Below, one piece after another: positions 46,091-56,860 of a DNA stretch of 64,000 nucleotides; position 1 is the stretch's first letter, and each line of letters starts with the position of its first letter. The translations under genes were made by a program, and so were the position numbers. The DNA comes from Deroplatys truncata (taxonomy: Eukaryota > Arthropoda > Insecta > Mantodea > Mantidae): assembly GCA_030765065.1 (NCBI GenBank), contig CM060981.1, positions 225,191,152 through 225,255,151 of the forward strand. Direction: 5' to 3'. The notes under the pieces are model-generated. The model had not been told where the DNA came from, made no database searches, and worked only from the letters and a program-made list of their open reading frames with translations.

Positions 46091-46889
46091 CCATCAGCTA
46101 AGTCACGTAGAAATTTCAGAAAGCGATCATAACCCTATTTTCAACCAATCTTCAATGTCCCACACTGCTAGCGTGATGTGAAGTTTCGAGTCCCATTGTG
46201 TATCTCTCTCTCGGTGGGTTTCACTAGTTATTGCATGCATTGATATCGCTCTCGTCTCCGTCAACTCTCCTAATGCGCCGTAAGCGCTCTCATAGGAAAT
46301 GGCCATTTACTCTTGCGAGTATTCGCTTGTTCGACATTCACGTCATAGCGTTGTTGTTAACGCAGTAATAGTATATGCCATGTTGCTCCGTATTCGACTT
46401 TGTTTCTATTTACTGTTACGTCAAAACTTACTTTACTACCTTTTGATACACACATTCCATTTCGTCATTTTTTCTGCTATATTACTTATAAGCAAAACAC
46501 ATTAAAATATGTTCCAAAATAAGCGCCATGCAATTTTTATATACAGCTTTATTCAGAATTTCTGCAAGGACAAAACAACTCAGAGTCATGTCTATAAGCA
46601 TTTAGTTAAACACACTTAGTAGTGGTGGTATTTATTAAGTATTTAGTATTACATTAATTGCATAACACAGTCACATGGGTCATAAGACCGTACATGCTCT
46701 CTAGAAAAATACCTGGTCTGTATACGTGACTTGCAGTATCAACCAGAAAACAATTATTTTTTTATAATCACCGCACTATATACATACATATAAAATTTAA
46801 AAAAAAAACACTCTGAATCACACACTCAAACACACACACACACACAGTCGCGCCCAAGTACTCAAGCACCACATATGTTTAAAGAAAAA
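46091..46889. other. Unassigned sequence and probable LINE 3' UTR
   Basis: The part next to 46890, including a (CA)n run at 46830-46846, is probably the 3' UTR of the minus-strand LINE relic. No recognised gene in the remainder. Confidence 0.4.
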
Positions 46890-47437
46890 TTACATAAACA
46901 CCTTATCTCTTAGTACACGTACTTCCATTAAGTATATGCCCAAGCTTGGCCAGTTTTGGATGTTTAGAATCAAGTCCCAGCATGCTGTCCTCCGTCTGTT
47001 GGAAGCCAAAAATACTTCCGGTAATAGTTTTTTCCTAATAGTTTTTTCTGCACGCATGCTGCCAAAATATGCGTCCAGTCTTCTTGTTCCCCGCATAATG
47101 GGCAAATCCTCCTGCCATCGTCATCAACAATCTTGCGAGCTTTCCACCCTCCCAACCTAAGCCATGCTATTCCAGTCCTCTGTTTTATATCTAATTCCAA
47201 AATATATGTTTCCTTACCCCACCCAGTTTTTATTTCATTTTGTAGCTCCAATGTTGATCTTTGTCTACATTCAGATCCTATTTTCTGCCTGTTTATATCG
47301 CATAGTCGTCTTTTGACCTTTCTCACGGCACTGTGTGTATTTTCATTACCCCTTTGCCAGATATCATTTAAGCCAATTTTTGATAATTCGCGTTGCAACC
47401 CCGCCGCCCACCATTTTGGATACTCTATGTTGTTCAT
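46890..47437 (-). pseudogene. LINE ORF2 C-terminal (zinc-knuckle) relic
   Basis: A 155-codon minus frame containing KQRTGIAWLRLGGWKARK and ICPLCGEQEDWTHILAAC, a CxxC...HxxxC knuckle typical of the C-terminus of R1/Jockey-type ORF2. One frameshift near 47060 leads into a second frame (KTIRKKLLPEVF ... ILNIQNWPSLGIYLMEVRVL) that ends at 46890. So apart from one shift, about 180 residues remain continuous. The reverse transcriptase is missing upstream. The knuckle binds element RNA or DNA in related proteins. Confidence 0.8.
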
Positions 47438-47851
47438 TTGATGACGATAACATATTGCTCTCAGAGTTGTTTGATCACATTCTATAATATGTAATACAAT
47501 AAATTAAATCATGTTTATTGTTTAAAGGCAAGAAACTGCACAACTGTCAGTAAAATGACTAAGTTAACAAAAATTAAAATTGCAAATTATCATAACTTTA
47601 AATTAAAATTATTTGACTCAAAAGTTGTGGTTTTATATTAATACTGAATAAAAGCACATCCACTACTGAAAAAATGCGTTTAGTACATAAATTAAGCTTC
47701 GTTTTATGAGATACAAGTTAACAAACCTGAGAATAAACTCGATAATAACAAAAATCTCTAATGGAAAGTTACGATACTTGAGAGCACCTTAATGCTTTAC
47801 AAAACGAAATCTCATATAGCATGAAAATGAAACCAAGAGAGCTGTCTAACA

Positions 47852-47903
<52 letters not shown>

Positions 47904-48410
47904 GTATCGTCTTCTCAGCAATAACTTCAAAACGTTACATACATCGCTTGTTCCAATTTTATATTGTAACTGATGAACTATTTATTTAATTCAAGTTCTT
48001 AGGCTTTCTCATTTTAAAGAAAAATTTAACCACTACGATATTACGTGAACTTACGTTGCGTAAAGGCACGTACCGAAACGTCAATGAAGCAAACAGACTG
48101 AGGCTTTCCTTTGCGTCTGATCACACTGGGTTTTGCGACAGGAAATGATACACCAACTCGTTTCGTATACCAAACGGCATGGACTGAGAGCGGGACACCA
48201 CTCGAATTCCAGTATACCCAGCTCGTCTGTGTCCGAAGCATGAACGGTACAACATAATGAACAAAATTTGTTCGATGGACAGTTCTAGCTGACACTCCTA
48301 AGTTTCAGATTCTGCCTATTGTCAAACCCGGTCTCCTACATGTGCATTTGCTTAGGTCCAGCCGACTACATTCTTCTTTGTCGAAGGCGCAGGCCGCATC
48401 ACAGCCCTGT
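47438..48410. other. Unassigned sequence with (ATT)n
   Basis: AT-rich, with about 18 tandem ATT units at 47849-47902. No coding evidence. An 84-codon minus ORF at 48041-48295 has no domain. Confidence 0.5.
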
Positions 48411-48414
48411 GTTA

Positions 48415-49295
48415 TGTGATAGTATATCTTCACTTTTATAGCACCACGCTTTAGGCACCAAACTTGAGGAAGTTGCAGCCCCACGTGTGATGCAAACTTT
48501 CCGGTGGCCTTCGCCCCAGTTTAAAAATAAACTTTGTAATTTTAATGCTTATTTAAATATTAAATATTATATATCTATGCTTAGCCTGCGTCAGTAGTAA
48601 TTTGCAGAAACACGTATCTCTTAGCAGGGGTGGTGTGGTTAAAGAATGAAGAGTTACACAAATTATAATGGTATTTAACTTCGTTTTATTAATCTTTCAC
48701 GCGATTAAATAACACATCACTGATGTAAACTACTGTAGAGCTGTGAGATTAGTGTTACTTGTACTTTTTAACAGGTAAGCTTTGTATTGTTCACGCCGTA
48801 ATGGATATTTTGTCTCACACTGAATACGTAAAACATCGACGCCAGACGCTGCTTTCTAGCGTCTACCGCTTAAATTTCTACATTTACTATATTTCAAGTG
48901 TTTGATTGGCTAATTCTACTCCAATAGAATACTTTTATTTAACTTCAAGCTTTTTGTAGTTGTTGATTGGATATTTATAAACTGTTTTAAATAGTACATT
49001 ATTGTTCCAGGAGTTACTAGCAACCTTTATTTAACTTTCTACTTTATTGTTGCCTCAGAGTTACCTCATTGTTAGCAACTTTCGGCTTCTATTCTCACAG
49101 TTCCTATATTGTTAAATTACTTAATACATTTACGTAACATTATTATACATGTACATAATAATATAAGCATTCTACAGTGGCTGTTACATAACTTTATATA
49201 TGATATGATACACATATTGCTTTAAGGCGGGCTGTTGTTATATTTTAAATTATATAATTAGACTGGTGTCATTTAAGTGTTAAAATACTGCCTCA
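48415..49295 (-). mobile_element. Solo LTR (family L), with 4-bp duplication
   Basis: 881 bp. On the minus strand it runs from TGAGGCAGTATTTTAACAC to CTATCACA, giving TG...CA termini, and GTTA repeats on both sides (48411-48414, 49296-49299). In that orientation it has TTTATAAATATCCAATCAAC and TTAGCCAATCAAACAC (CCAAT boxes near a TATA-like AT run), an initiator-like ATTCAGTGTGAGACA, then AATAAA. That is U3-R-U5 order. No internal region remains, as expected after recombination between two LTRs. A 4-bp duplication fits Gypsy-type elements, but the superfamily is inferred. Confidence 0.75.
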
Positions 49296-49299
49296 GTTA

Positions 49300-49802
49300 T
49301 AGCCTCAAATATATGCTTTTGAGGAGATCTACCTCCTGGTATATACGTCCATCTCCTACTCGAGGAGCCCTCACCTTTTTAAGGCTCTCATTTGGGCAAC
49401 AATATTCCTAGCAATATCTTCTTTCACATCCTAGTTCTCTACTTCTTTGCCCACGCTATATATCGCTATATTGTCTCTCCTGGATTGATTTTATAGGCAG
49501 TATATCTTATTATGCAGGAGATTAAATATTTCCACCATTCTTCCAACACTGTCTTCTAGAATACTCACGCCTCCGTACAAGTTGCACTCAGGAAGCCTAC
49601 GCATAAATCCTCCCGAAGTTGCTAAAACAGATTCCACAAACTCTTCACTGTAGTGCTCGCCTCAAAGCGATTCACAAAACACAAACACATCCGTTCTCCG
49701 CCTTGGCCGAGCAGACTACGCCATTAGATTTCACTGGTAATATTCCCTTCCTAGATCCCTGTGAACAAAAATACGTGAGAGTGTGTGACCAGACTAACTA
49801 AA
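49300..49802. other. Unassigned sequence
   Basis: No recognised element. Confidence 0.5.
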
Positions 49803-49867
49803 GGAATCTATGTGTTACATTCACATGACCTTCTCTATGCAAATTATTCTTACGAAAGTTTATTTTT
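49803..49867 (+). repeat. Family H, 5' piece of a split copy
   Basis: TATGTGTTACATTCACATGA and CCTTCTCTATGCAAATTATT, then AAGTTTATTTTT, where a solo LTR interrupts. Continues at 50913. Confidence 0.85.
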
Positions 49868-50912
49868 TGAAGTAGGTATTTTCTTTATGTTATTTGCACC
49901 ACGCTTTGGGCATCAATTTTAAGTAGGTTGTATTGAAGGAGTTGTATTATATTTCAACTGTTGGGAGCCGAACTTGAAGTAGTTGCAATCGCACGTATGG
50001 TATCCGCTTTCCGGTAGCCTTCGCCCCAAATGTACTTTCCGGGTGGCCTTTGTCCCAAATGTACTTTCCGGTGGCCTTTGCCCAAAAAATGTTTAAAAAA
50101 TATTAACTTTATAATTTGACTGTTTCTTTAAATATTATATTCTATGTGTGCCTCAGCTGCGTCAGTATTATTGTTAGAGACATGTTTCTCTTTGTAGGGT
50201 TGTGGTACGACTGAAGAATGTAGGCTTACTCAGATTATTATTTTACTTCTTTCCTTTTATTAATGCTTGACACGATTTAAATAACACTTCACTGATATAG
50301 AAAGAGAGCTATTAGGATGTTATTATTAATTAATTGCACTTTTTAACACGTAAAACTATTTTCGTCTCACAAGAATACGTATTAAATTTCTCGAGGACGT
50401 GTCTCGCGCCCGGTTAGGAACACTGTCTACAACCAACGCGTCCAGTTATGAGCGCTGTCTACAAGCAACTGACTTCATTCTACCGCCTAAATTTGTAAAT
50501 TTCTGTATTTCAAGTCTCTGATTGACTAATCCTACTCCAATAGAGTACCTTTATTTAACTAAAGCTTCTGGTTGTTGATTGGCTATTTATTAAACTGTCT
50601 CAAAATTTACGTTATAGTTGCTCCAATAATGATGGTAGCATTTAAACTTTCAAATTCATTATTGCCTCAAGATTAACTCATTGTTACCTCATTGTTAGCA
50701 ACTTTTCTCCTATTATTCTCACATGTCCTACATTATTAAATTACGTAATACATTCTCATAACATTATTAAACATATATATAATAATATAAACATTTACAA
50801 TGACTGTTATATACACTTTTTATATATTGTTACATACACACATTGCTTTAAGGTTATTGAATTATATGTATTATATAATTAGACTGAAATCATTTAAGTG
50901 TTAAGTGTCACA
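49868..50912 (-). mobile_element. Solo LTR (family L) inside a family H copy
   Basis: 1045 bp, minus strand from TGTGACACTTAACACTTAAA to CTACTTCA. The flanking host sequence is a family H copy that reads continuously when the LTR is removed, with a poly-T target (TTTT/TTTTC) on each side. It shares CCAAT boxes and AATAAA with the copy at 48415. Near its U5 end a block with CTTTCCGG(G)TGGCCTTTG is present three times (49990-50085) against once in the other copy. Confidence 0.75.
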
Positions 50913-51600
50913 TTTTCTATCTACTTCATTAAAATTAAGATAAACCTTTGCAGAAATAGCTATATTATACATTTGGTTATAAACACAAAGGGAACAACGG
51001 TAGAAAAATGTTTAAGAGTTGGACACTATACAGTGGCCTTAAAAACCATTACTGTTTCCATGCAATCGTGAGAAACAACTGAAAATCGATAGAACTTGAA
51101 AAGAGCGACAAGGTATGAACGATTCGAACCATTAATAACACAGAAATGCTTTACGTAACAAAAAAGCCTATTTGAAGTAAGTTGTGTGTTTTAAAGAGGT
51201 CTACATTTTTGGTGTAGTAAGTTCAACATATGCACTTTATTTATCATATAAGTATCCTTAATAGTAGTATTTTAACTAAAATCGTCAGCGTCTTTTTGAG
51301 AAAATCGAACATTTCGAATAATGTTCCATGAAAATGGTGGTTAGGGTTGGGAAGATTTTCTTTAAAATCTTCGTGACGCATCTTTGGAAGAATCTGAACT
51401 TAACTTGGTAATTATCCGATTTTTCGTTTTTGTACTATGCTGTTCACAGACAGTCCGACACACGCACACATAAGATCTTCTAAAAATGTTTTATTATTTA
51501 GGGGCCTCAAAGCCAGTACTTCCGGTGAAACCTCGGTATCGAATTTTTGGATGAAATGCAGTACCTTATGTACCTAATATGTAATGGTATAGAAAGTAAA
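50913..51600 (+). repeat. Family H, main piece of the split copy
   Basis: Resumes with TTTTCTATCTACTTCATTAA and continues through AAAGAGGTCTACATTTTTGG and the GACAGTCCGACACACGCACA tract to GGTATAGAAAGTAAAAA. Older subfamily. Confidence 0.85.
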
Positions 51601-51895
51601 AAGGATAAATCGTGTAAATACGGTGTATACTTGAGCGACGCACTATTTAAGGATACCAGATAACGGTTTTCAATAACATCTTCTACCATAAGGAAAACTT
51701 TATATGGAACAATTTTCTGTATGCTTTGTTTTCTCAAAATAGTCCTAAGGATTTTTATTCAAATTCTATACGTTTGAAATATTTGCTGTAGGAATAAAAT
51801 GTATACATTTGACTTTCATAAAAAGCAAGCGAAGTAGTGCTCATTGTCTTGGAATTTTATATGAATTAAAAGCTTAGAGATAGATAAAGACCTAT
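51601..51895 (-). repeat. Family H, partial inverted copy
   Basis: Minus orientation, starting at GGATAAATCGTGTAAATACG, the position just inside the microsatellite, and running to AGAGATAGATAAAGACC. It is joined tail to tail with the preceding plus copy and has both outer ends missing. Confidence 0.75.
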
Positions 51896-51899
51896 TGAA

Positions 51900-52331
51900 A
51901 ATAAATCCGATGTGTCGCATTCTCTTGACTTCCTCTACCCTCTATAACTTATTAGTGGGTTATTTATTTTTATTTACTTTTCTGTCTACTTTATTTAATC
52001 TAGATAAACTTTTCCGGAAATAGCTGCATTACACATTTCGTTATAGATGCAAAGGGAACTACTTAGTCAGATGTTTTAGAACCGGACGCCAGATGCTGGC
52101 CTTAAAATGCAATACTCTTTCCGCGACATCGCGAGAAACAGCTGAAAATCGACAGGACTTTAAAAGAAAGGCTAAGTATTGAACAATTCGAACCTTTAAT
52201 AACGGATATGTTGGAAATGGCTGATGGCACAAAAATTTGTTTGAAATAAATTGTGTATTAAAAAGATCTACATTTTTTGTGTAGTACGTTTTCACGTATC
52301 GCTTAACGTTTACCAGTTATACAAGAGTATA
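51900..52331 (+). repeat. Family H, 5' half of a copy split by a pogo-like element
   Basis: Starts ATCCGATGTGTCGCATTCTC and runs to GTTTACCAGTTATACAAGAG, where the DNA transposon begins. The 3' half is at 54884-55240. Confidence 0.85.
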
Positions 52332-52926
52332 AGGTAAGGTGACCTAATGTAGAATACTTACATAATGCGAAATACCAAAGTTTTCACTCTGTATGCAGGT
52401 CACATCCTTTGGAAAACAGTGTAACTGCTACTACAGCGACACAGGGAAATACAGTACCGTTCGTTCCTTGCTAACGTTCAGTGGTATTCCTGTGTCGCAA
52501 TAAAAGTTTTCATACGTTTCAAGTTTTTCTAGTAAACCCGTATAGTGTAGGTAAAATAATGATTATATTTTGATAAAGGAATTATAGCAGGAAGGTCTTG
52601 CATAGTTTGCTAAAACCGGTTTGCAGCATAGTTAAAACAAAAATAGGAAGAATGTTCCTAATGTGGAATACCACATCATTCTCAATGTCGAATATTCCAT
52701 TTTAGGAATACCTTTACATGGTATTCTTTCATTATGTTTTTGCATATAGAAACTAAAATAATTTACTGTCATAATGTCCACTGCTTAAGTTAATGGTTAG
52801 AATGCATGAATGGGCTACCAGTTGGAAACCACCTCAGAATAAATTTATAGTTTTATTTCTTACGACAACGTTTTTAAATCTTGATTGTTATAGCATAGAC
52901 TTGCTTTCTAACAGAAATGTTTATAC

Positions 52927-52960
52927 GTGTGTGTGTGTGTGTGTGTGTGTGAGTGTGTGT
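52927..52960. repeat. (GT)n microsatellite
   Basis: GT dinucleotide run inside the pogo-like element, interrupted once by GAGTG. Confidence 0.95.
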
Positions 52961-52989
52961 GTTTTAGATGCCGGAATAAGCACAAAACG

Positions 52990-54050
52990 TACATGGAATG
53001 TCGCAAACATGAAAGCGCTATAGAGGTCGCGCGCTCCAGGCAGATGGGTTGTCTTAAGGCCCAAAATAATGTACAATGTACCACGAGGGACGGTCTTCTG
53101 TCTTATTAAAATGTTGAAAATTCACGGAAATTTAAATATTGATGATATTGTCAACGTCTCGTTAGGAAGAAAGCCTACTTAGTCATTCAATATGGGAAAG
53201 GAGCTTGCGGATCATTGCAGGGAGATGAAAAAGAGGTTAATTGGCCTGTCGAGCAAGGATGTACGCAGACTTGCGTTTCAGCGTGCTCGCGCCAACAATA
53301 TACCAAACCCATAAACAGAGAAAGTGAGTCTGCCGAAGAAAGTGGTTCAAGAAATTTCTGAAGTGGAATCTTTCCATATCTTTAAGAACACCTGAATCAC
53401 CACCATTGTTCAGAGTGCACCGGTTCAACAGAGGAAACGTGTCTAAGTTCTATAATATTTTGGAAGGGAGTTTGAACGATTTCCTATAAACCCGACAGAA
53501 TTTTCAATTGTGATAAGATAGGGCGTAATGCAGTTTAGTCATGTCGTTCTTTCCAGGAGCTGTTGGAAGTTATGTACCGCTGCTTCTGATATTTCCAAGA
53601 CAGAATATGAAGAATGAGCTTATGAATGGAATACCCCCTGGAACAATACTTGACTGCCTAAATTTGGGTGGATGCAGAAGGACATTCACGAAATGGTTAA
53701 AACATTTTGCAGCAACTACCAAACGTTCCGCATCAGACCCAGTCCTCTTGATACTGATGGCCATTATGCGCATTCTAGAAGTTTAGATGAAATTACTTGT
53801 GCAAAGGAGCATCACGTTTCAATTGTCTCTCTCCCTCCACACAGTTCTCATAAACTGCAACAATTACATCCGAGCTTCTGAGAAAACCTTACATTAAAAC
53901 GGCAACAATGGAAACTGCAATAAAAAGGTTTAAGAAAGCATGTATCTACCCCTTCAATGGAAGCATATTTGATGATCACTACTTCCTTGAAGAGTCCGTT
54001 GAAAATGAAACAACCAACAACAACGAGAAAATGGTGATTACTCGTCAATC
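52990..54050 (+). pseudogene. Pogo/CENP-B-type DDE transposase, broken
   Basis: In order but in shifting frames. KKRLIGLSSKDVRRLAFQRA with NNIPNP (53230-53310) is the CENP-B-type DNA-binding domain. The catalytic part starts with VVLSRS-like and AVGSYVPLLLIFPRQNMKNE (53560-53620), then PPGTILDCLNLGG and TKWLKHFAATTK. PVLLILMAIMRI follows, which in another frame reads as the usual LDTDGHYAHSR block with the second Asp. HHVSIVSLPPHSSHKLQQL contains the PPHS motif before the third acidic residue. The C-terminal part ETAIKRFKKACIYPFN is at about 53910-53960. Multiple frameshifts and stops make it inactive. Confidence 0.85.
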
Positions 54051-54883
54051 ACTAGCACATCTGAACTAAGCCCTCTTCCCAGCCTTGGTTCAGCTACAAC
54101 AAACAAGAGAGGTACAGAAAACCAGGTAGAAAAATTACTTACGTCCAATCCAAACAAGAATAGGTCGGAACAGTCGAAATCCCACGCTGCAAATAAAGTT
54201 ACTTCCATTAAACGCAAACTTTTTGCAAAAAATGAGGCAGTTAGAGGCTGAAGAAATACTGCAATGAAACATGCTCCAATTCTGAAGATGACACGGAAAT
54301 AAGGCACGTCTAGTGAATGTTCGTCTGAGGAAGATGGCAAATGTATCTACTGTGGGAAGATATGATCAAAACGTGTTGGTGGTGTCTGGGTCCAGTGCCA
54401 GACATCCAAGTTATGGGGCCCATGAACATTGTGCTGGAAACCTTTAAAAGCAGTTTAATTGTTAAAAACGTGTAAAGAAAATGTGCCACGCCAGTCAACA
54501 TGTTAATTGAAACTCTTCAAATGAGCAATCCTTTTTTAAATTTTGACAATTATCGATAAAATCCAAAACACAACATTACTTTAAGGTTTTTGCATATTAT
54601 AATGTTCACCCATTTCAAACATATATTAACCTAAAGTGATTCATGTTATATATCCTCATGTATGATTTAGAGTATTTCACATTAGGGTCACTGTGTGCCA
54701 AACATTGAACAAATCAATATTTATGAAGTATGTTTTATTGTAATTAACATCAGTTTGTCTTGTGTTTTGAATATGATACTCTCATGTAGATGAGAAATTG
54801 TTTTGTCAAATACCAGTATTATGTTTCAAACATAAGTGCAATAAATTAAGTGGATTTAAAAAGTATCCCAAATTAGGGCATTT

Positions 54884-55240
54884 TAAATTCCTTCCGAATG
54901 AAGAGGAATTCACTGGCTATTCCCAGAAAATTGAAGATATACATTGTATTTGTCATGTGAATGGCAATATAGCTGTTTTTTAAAAAATCAAAAATTTCTA
55001 AAAGTGTCCCTGTAAAGAGTAGTTTGGGGTGGGAGATTTTCTTGAAAATCTATGTATGGCATCTTTGGAAGGTACTGAACCTAAATACCAGGTTTGGCAT
55101 TTATCCGACATTTATTTATGCTGTTCACAGATACACACACAAACACACCTTTTTTCTAAAAATGCTTCTTTTGGATTCAGGAAGACTCAAAATTGTATTT
55201 GAAATGAAACCTCGGCATCAAATGTTTCTGTGCCATTAAC
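54884..55240 (+). repeat. Family H, 3' half of the pogo-split copy
   Basis: AAATTCCTTCCGAATGAAGA, GGGGTGGGAGATTTTCTTGA and the ATACACACACAAACACACC tract, to GAAATGAAACCTCGGCATCA. The last ~50 bp of the element are lost. Confidence 0.85.
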
Positions 55241-56394
55241 TTGTCCCACCCCAACTCTCTGGATTTCCAACATTTCCAACATTTAATCAGGAATACTTCG
55301 GTGTGCTAAGTCTCGAGATAACAGGATTTGGTTATCTCAAGGGTGGAGTAGTTGCTTCATACGCAAATTGACCAATTACTGAATACGTTACTAACTCACT
55401 CTTCCCTCCTGGCGCAGGATATGGCATGATATACTGAAATTACGTGCAACAAAGCATTTCATAATAGTGCTTTAATAAGCTTTAACCAGAAATACAAATA
55501 AGATATATTTTGCTTGAAATAATGAATCTGGAGATATTATATTTTATATAAATTCCCTAAATGCAACTGTGGGATAAGGCAACCATAATTACTTCACTCG
55601 ACTCCCTTGACGTAACGTGCTTGAAATGCTTTTTTAAGTCACTGCAAGTCTTTTATACCACATACAGTCCATTGCAAAAAAACGTACCGATGCTCTTGAT
55701 TACTTTTAGTGTTTTCCTTCCTTGAATGTTGGAAGAATATCCTCATCATTTGTGTTCCAACCTGCCTTCCTCTAATTGGTTTTAGCTGAAGTCTGATACA
55801 CTAGCATTACCCAATAAAAAAGATCAGCTGGACGATGAAAAGGATGGAGAATCGGTATATACCACCTGAATGGTTGAAACAATATGCCGCCCAAAGACTG
55901 TCCATAGTATCCCCCAAGATTCCGCCTTTTATTGGTTCGGCATTTCCAGCATTAACCTCTGTAATCGAATGAGGGTGGAAGGCGCGGCAGAGGCGTGTTA
56001 ATTATTGATTTTCAACTTAAACCGCGGTTCCTCATATCGGCACGCTTTTCAGCACCCGACTGTACGTCTCAGTTTTCTAGTCTCATCCGTCCCGACATCT
56101 ACACAATTTAATCAGCTTCTAAACTGCATCGTGTGCATTTATCAACTCCACAATTAACAAAATAAATTCGATTCAAAATTCACATTATAGACATTTAAAA
56201 TACCCCTCATACTTATATAGATTTCAGTGTTATTCTGTTGATTGGCATGACTTTAAATTAAACATTGAAACGTATTAAATGAGCTTTACCCTTTTGATTT
56301 GGCTGGCAAGACAAATAGAGTAGAAACCAACGATCTTCTTTCTTGTATGACGTACCGTTGCTGTTCTGGTATATCTCAGGCTAGAAGGAGTATT
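55241..56394. other. Unassigned sequence
   Basis: No recognised element in about 1.15 kb. Confidence 0.5.
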
Positions 56395-56545
56395 TTCTTC
56401 TTCTTCTTCTCCTCTTCTTCTATCCTTCTCCGTCTCTCCTTCCTCTTCTTCTCTACTTCTTCTCTGCTTCTCCCCTTCTCCCCTCCCCCTTCTACCCTAT
56501 CCCCTCCTTCTCCTCCCCCTACTTCTTCTTCTTCTTCTTCTTGAG
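56395..56545. repeat. (TTC)n / CT-rich simple repeat
   Basis: Polypyrimidine tract of TTCTTC and CTCC units. On the minus strand it directly follows the LINE C-terminus, so it may be an expanded LINE 3' tail. Confidence 0.9.
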
Positions 56546-56571
56546 ACATTAGACCTCACAATCTGTTCATC

Positions 56572-56860
56572 TCATAGGTCCGACCATCTTCTCTTGGGTC
56601 TTTCAACTATTCTTTTCCCTCTCGGCTTATACTTTAGAATCTTCATGGGCATTCTTTCATTACCCATTCCATTAACGTGGTCTTCCCATGTGTGTCTATA
56701 ATCAGCTACTTTATCATTTAATTCATATATTTCCAGACGATTACGAATGTCTTCGTATAATCTCTCTCTTTGTGAATCCCAGCCATCCTTTAAGAATTTC
56801 ATCCCTACTGTTTCTATCCTACTACGTGTTTTTGTATCAAGCATTCAAGTCTCACTGCCA
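56572..56860 (-). pseudogene. LINE ORF2 C-terminal relic
   Basis: A 90-codon minus frame ETVGMKFLKDGWDSQRERLY, RNRLEIYELNDKVADYRHTW, EDHVNGMGNERMPMKILKYK, GKRIVERPKRRWSDL. This is the classic ORF2 C-terminal signature of a large group of insect LINEs (RMKFLR..., YRHxWxxHVxRM, KGKRxxGRPKxRW). No stop or frameshift within it, but nothing of the reverse transcriptase upstream. A 5'-truncated insertion. Confidence 0.85.

Larger units (their letters stand above)
52332..54883 (+). mobile_element. Pogo-like DNA transposon, decayed
   Basis: About 2.55 kb interrupting a family H copy between TA dinucleotides. Ends are imperfectly inverted: GACCTAATGTAGAATACTT at the left, and GCCCTAATTTGGGATACTT reading inward from the right. 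CCTAATGTGGAATAC is repeated inside at 52653 and, inverted, at 54670. A (GT)n run is at 52927-52960. Removing the segment restores the family H sequence (TATACAAGAGTATA to AAATTCCTTCCGAATGAAG), which fixes the limits well. Confidence 0.8.

Noticed and set aside
56299-56544. Ser/Pro-rich plus ORF ending in poly-Ser
   Set aside because: Produced by the (TTC)n/CT-rich simple repeat.
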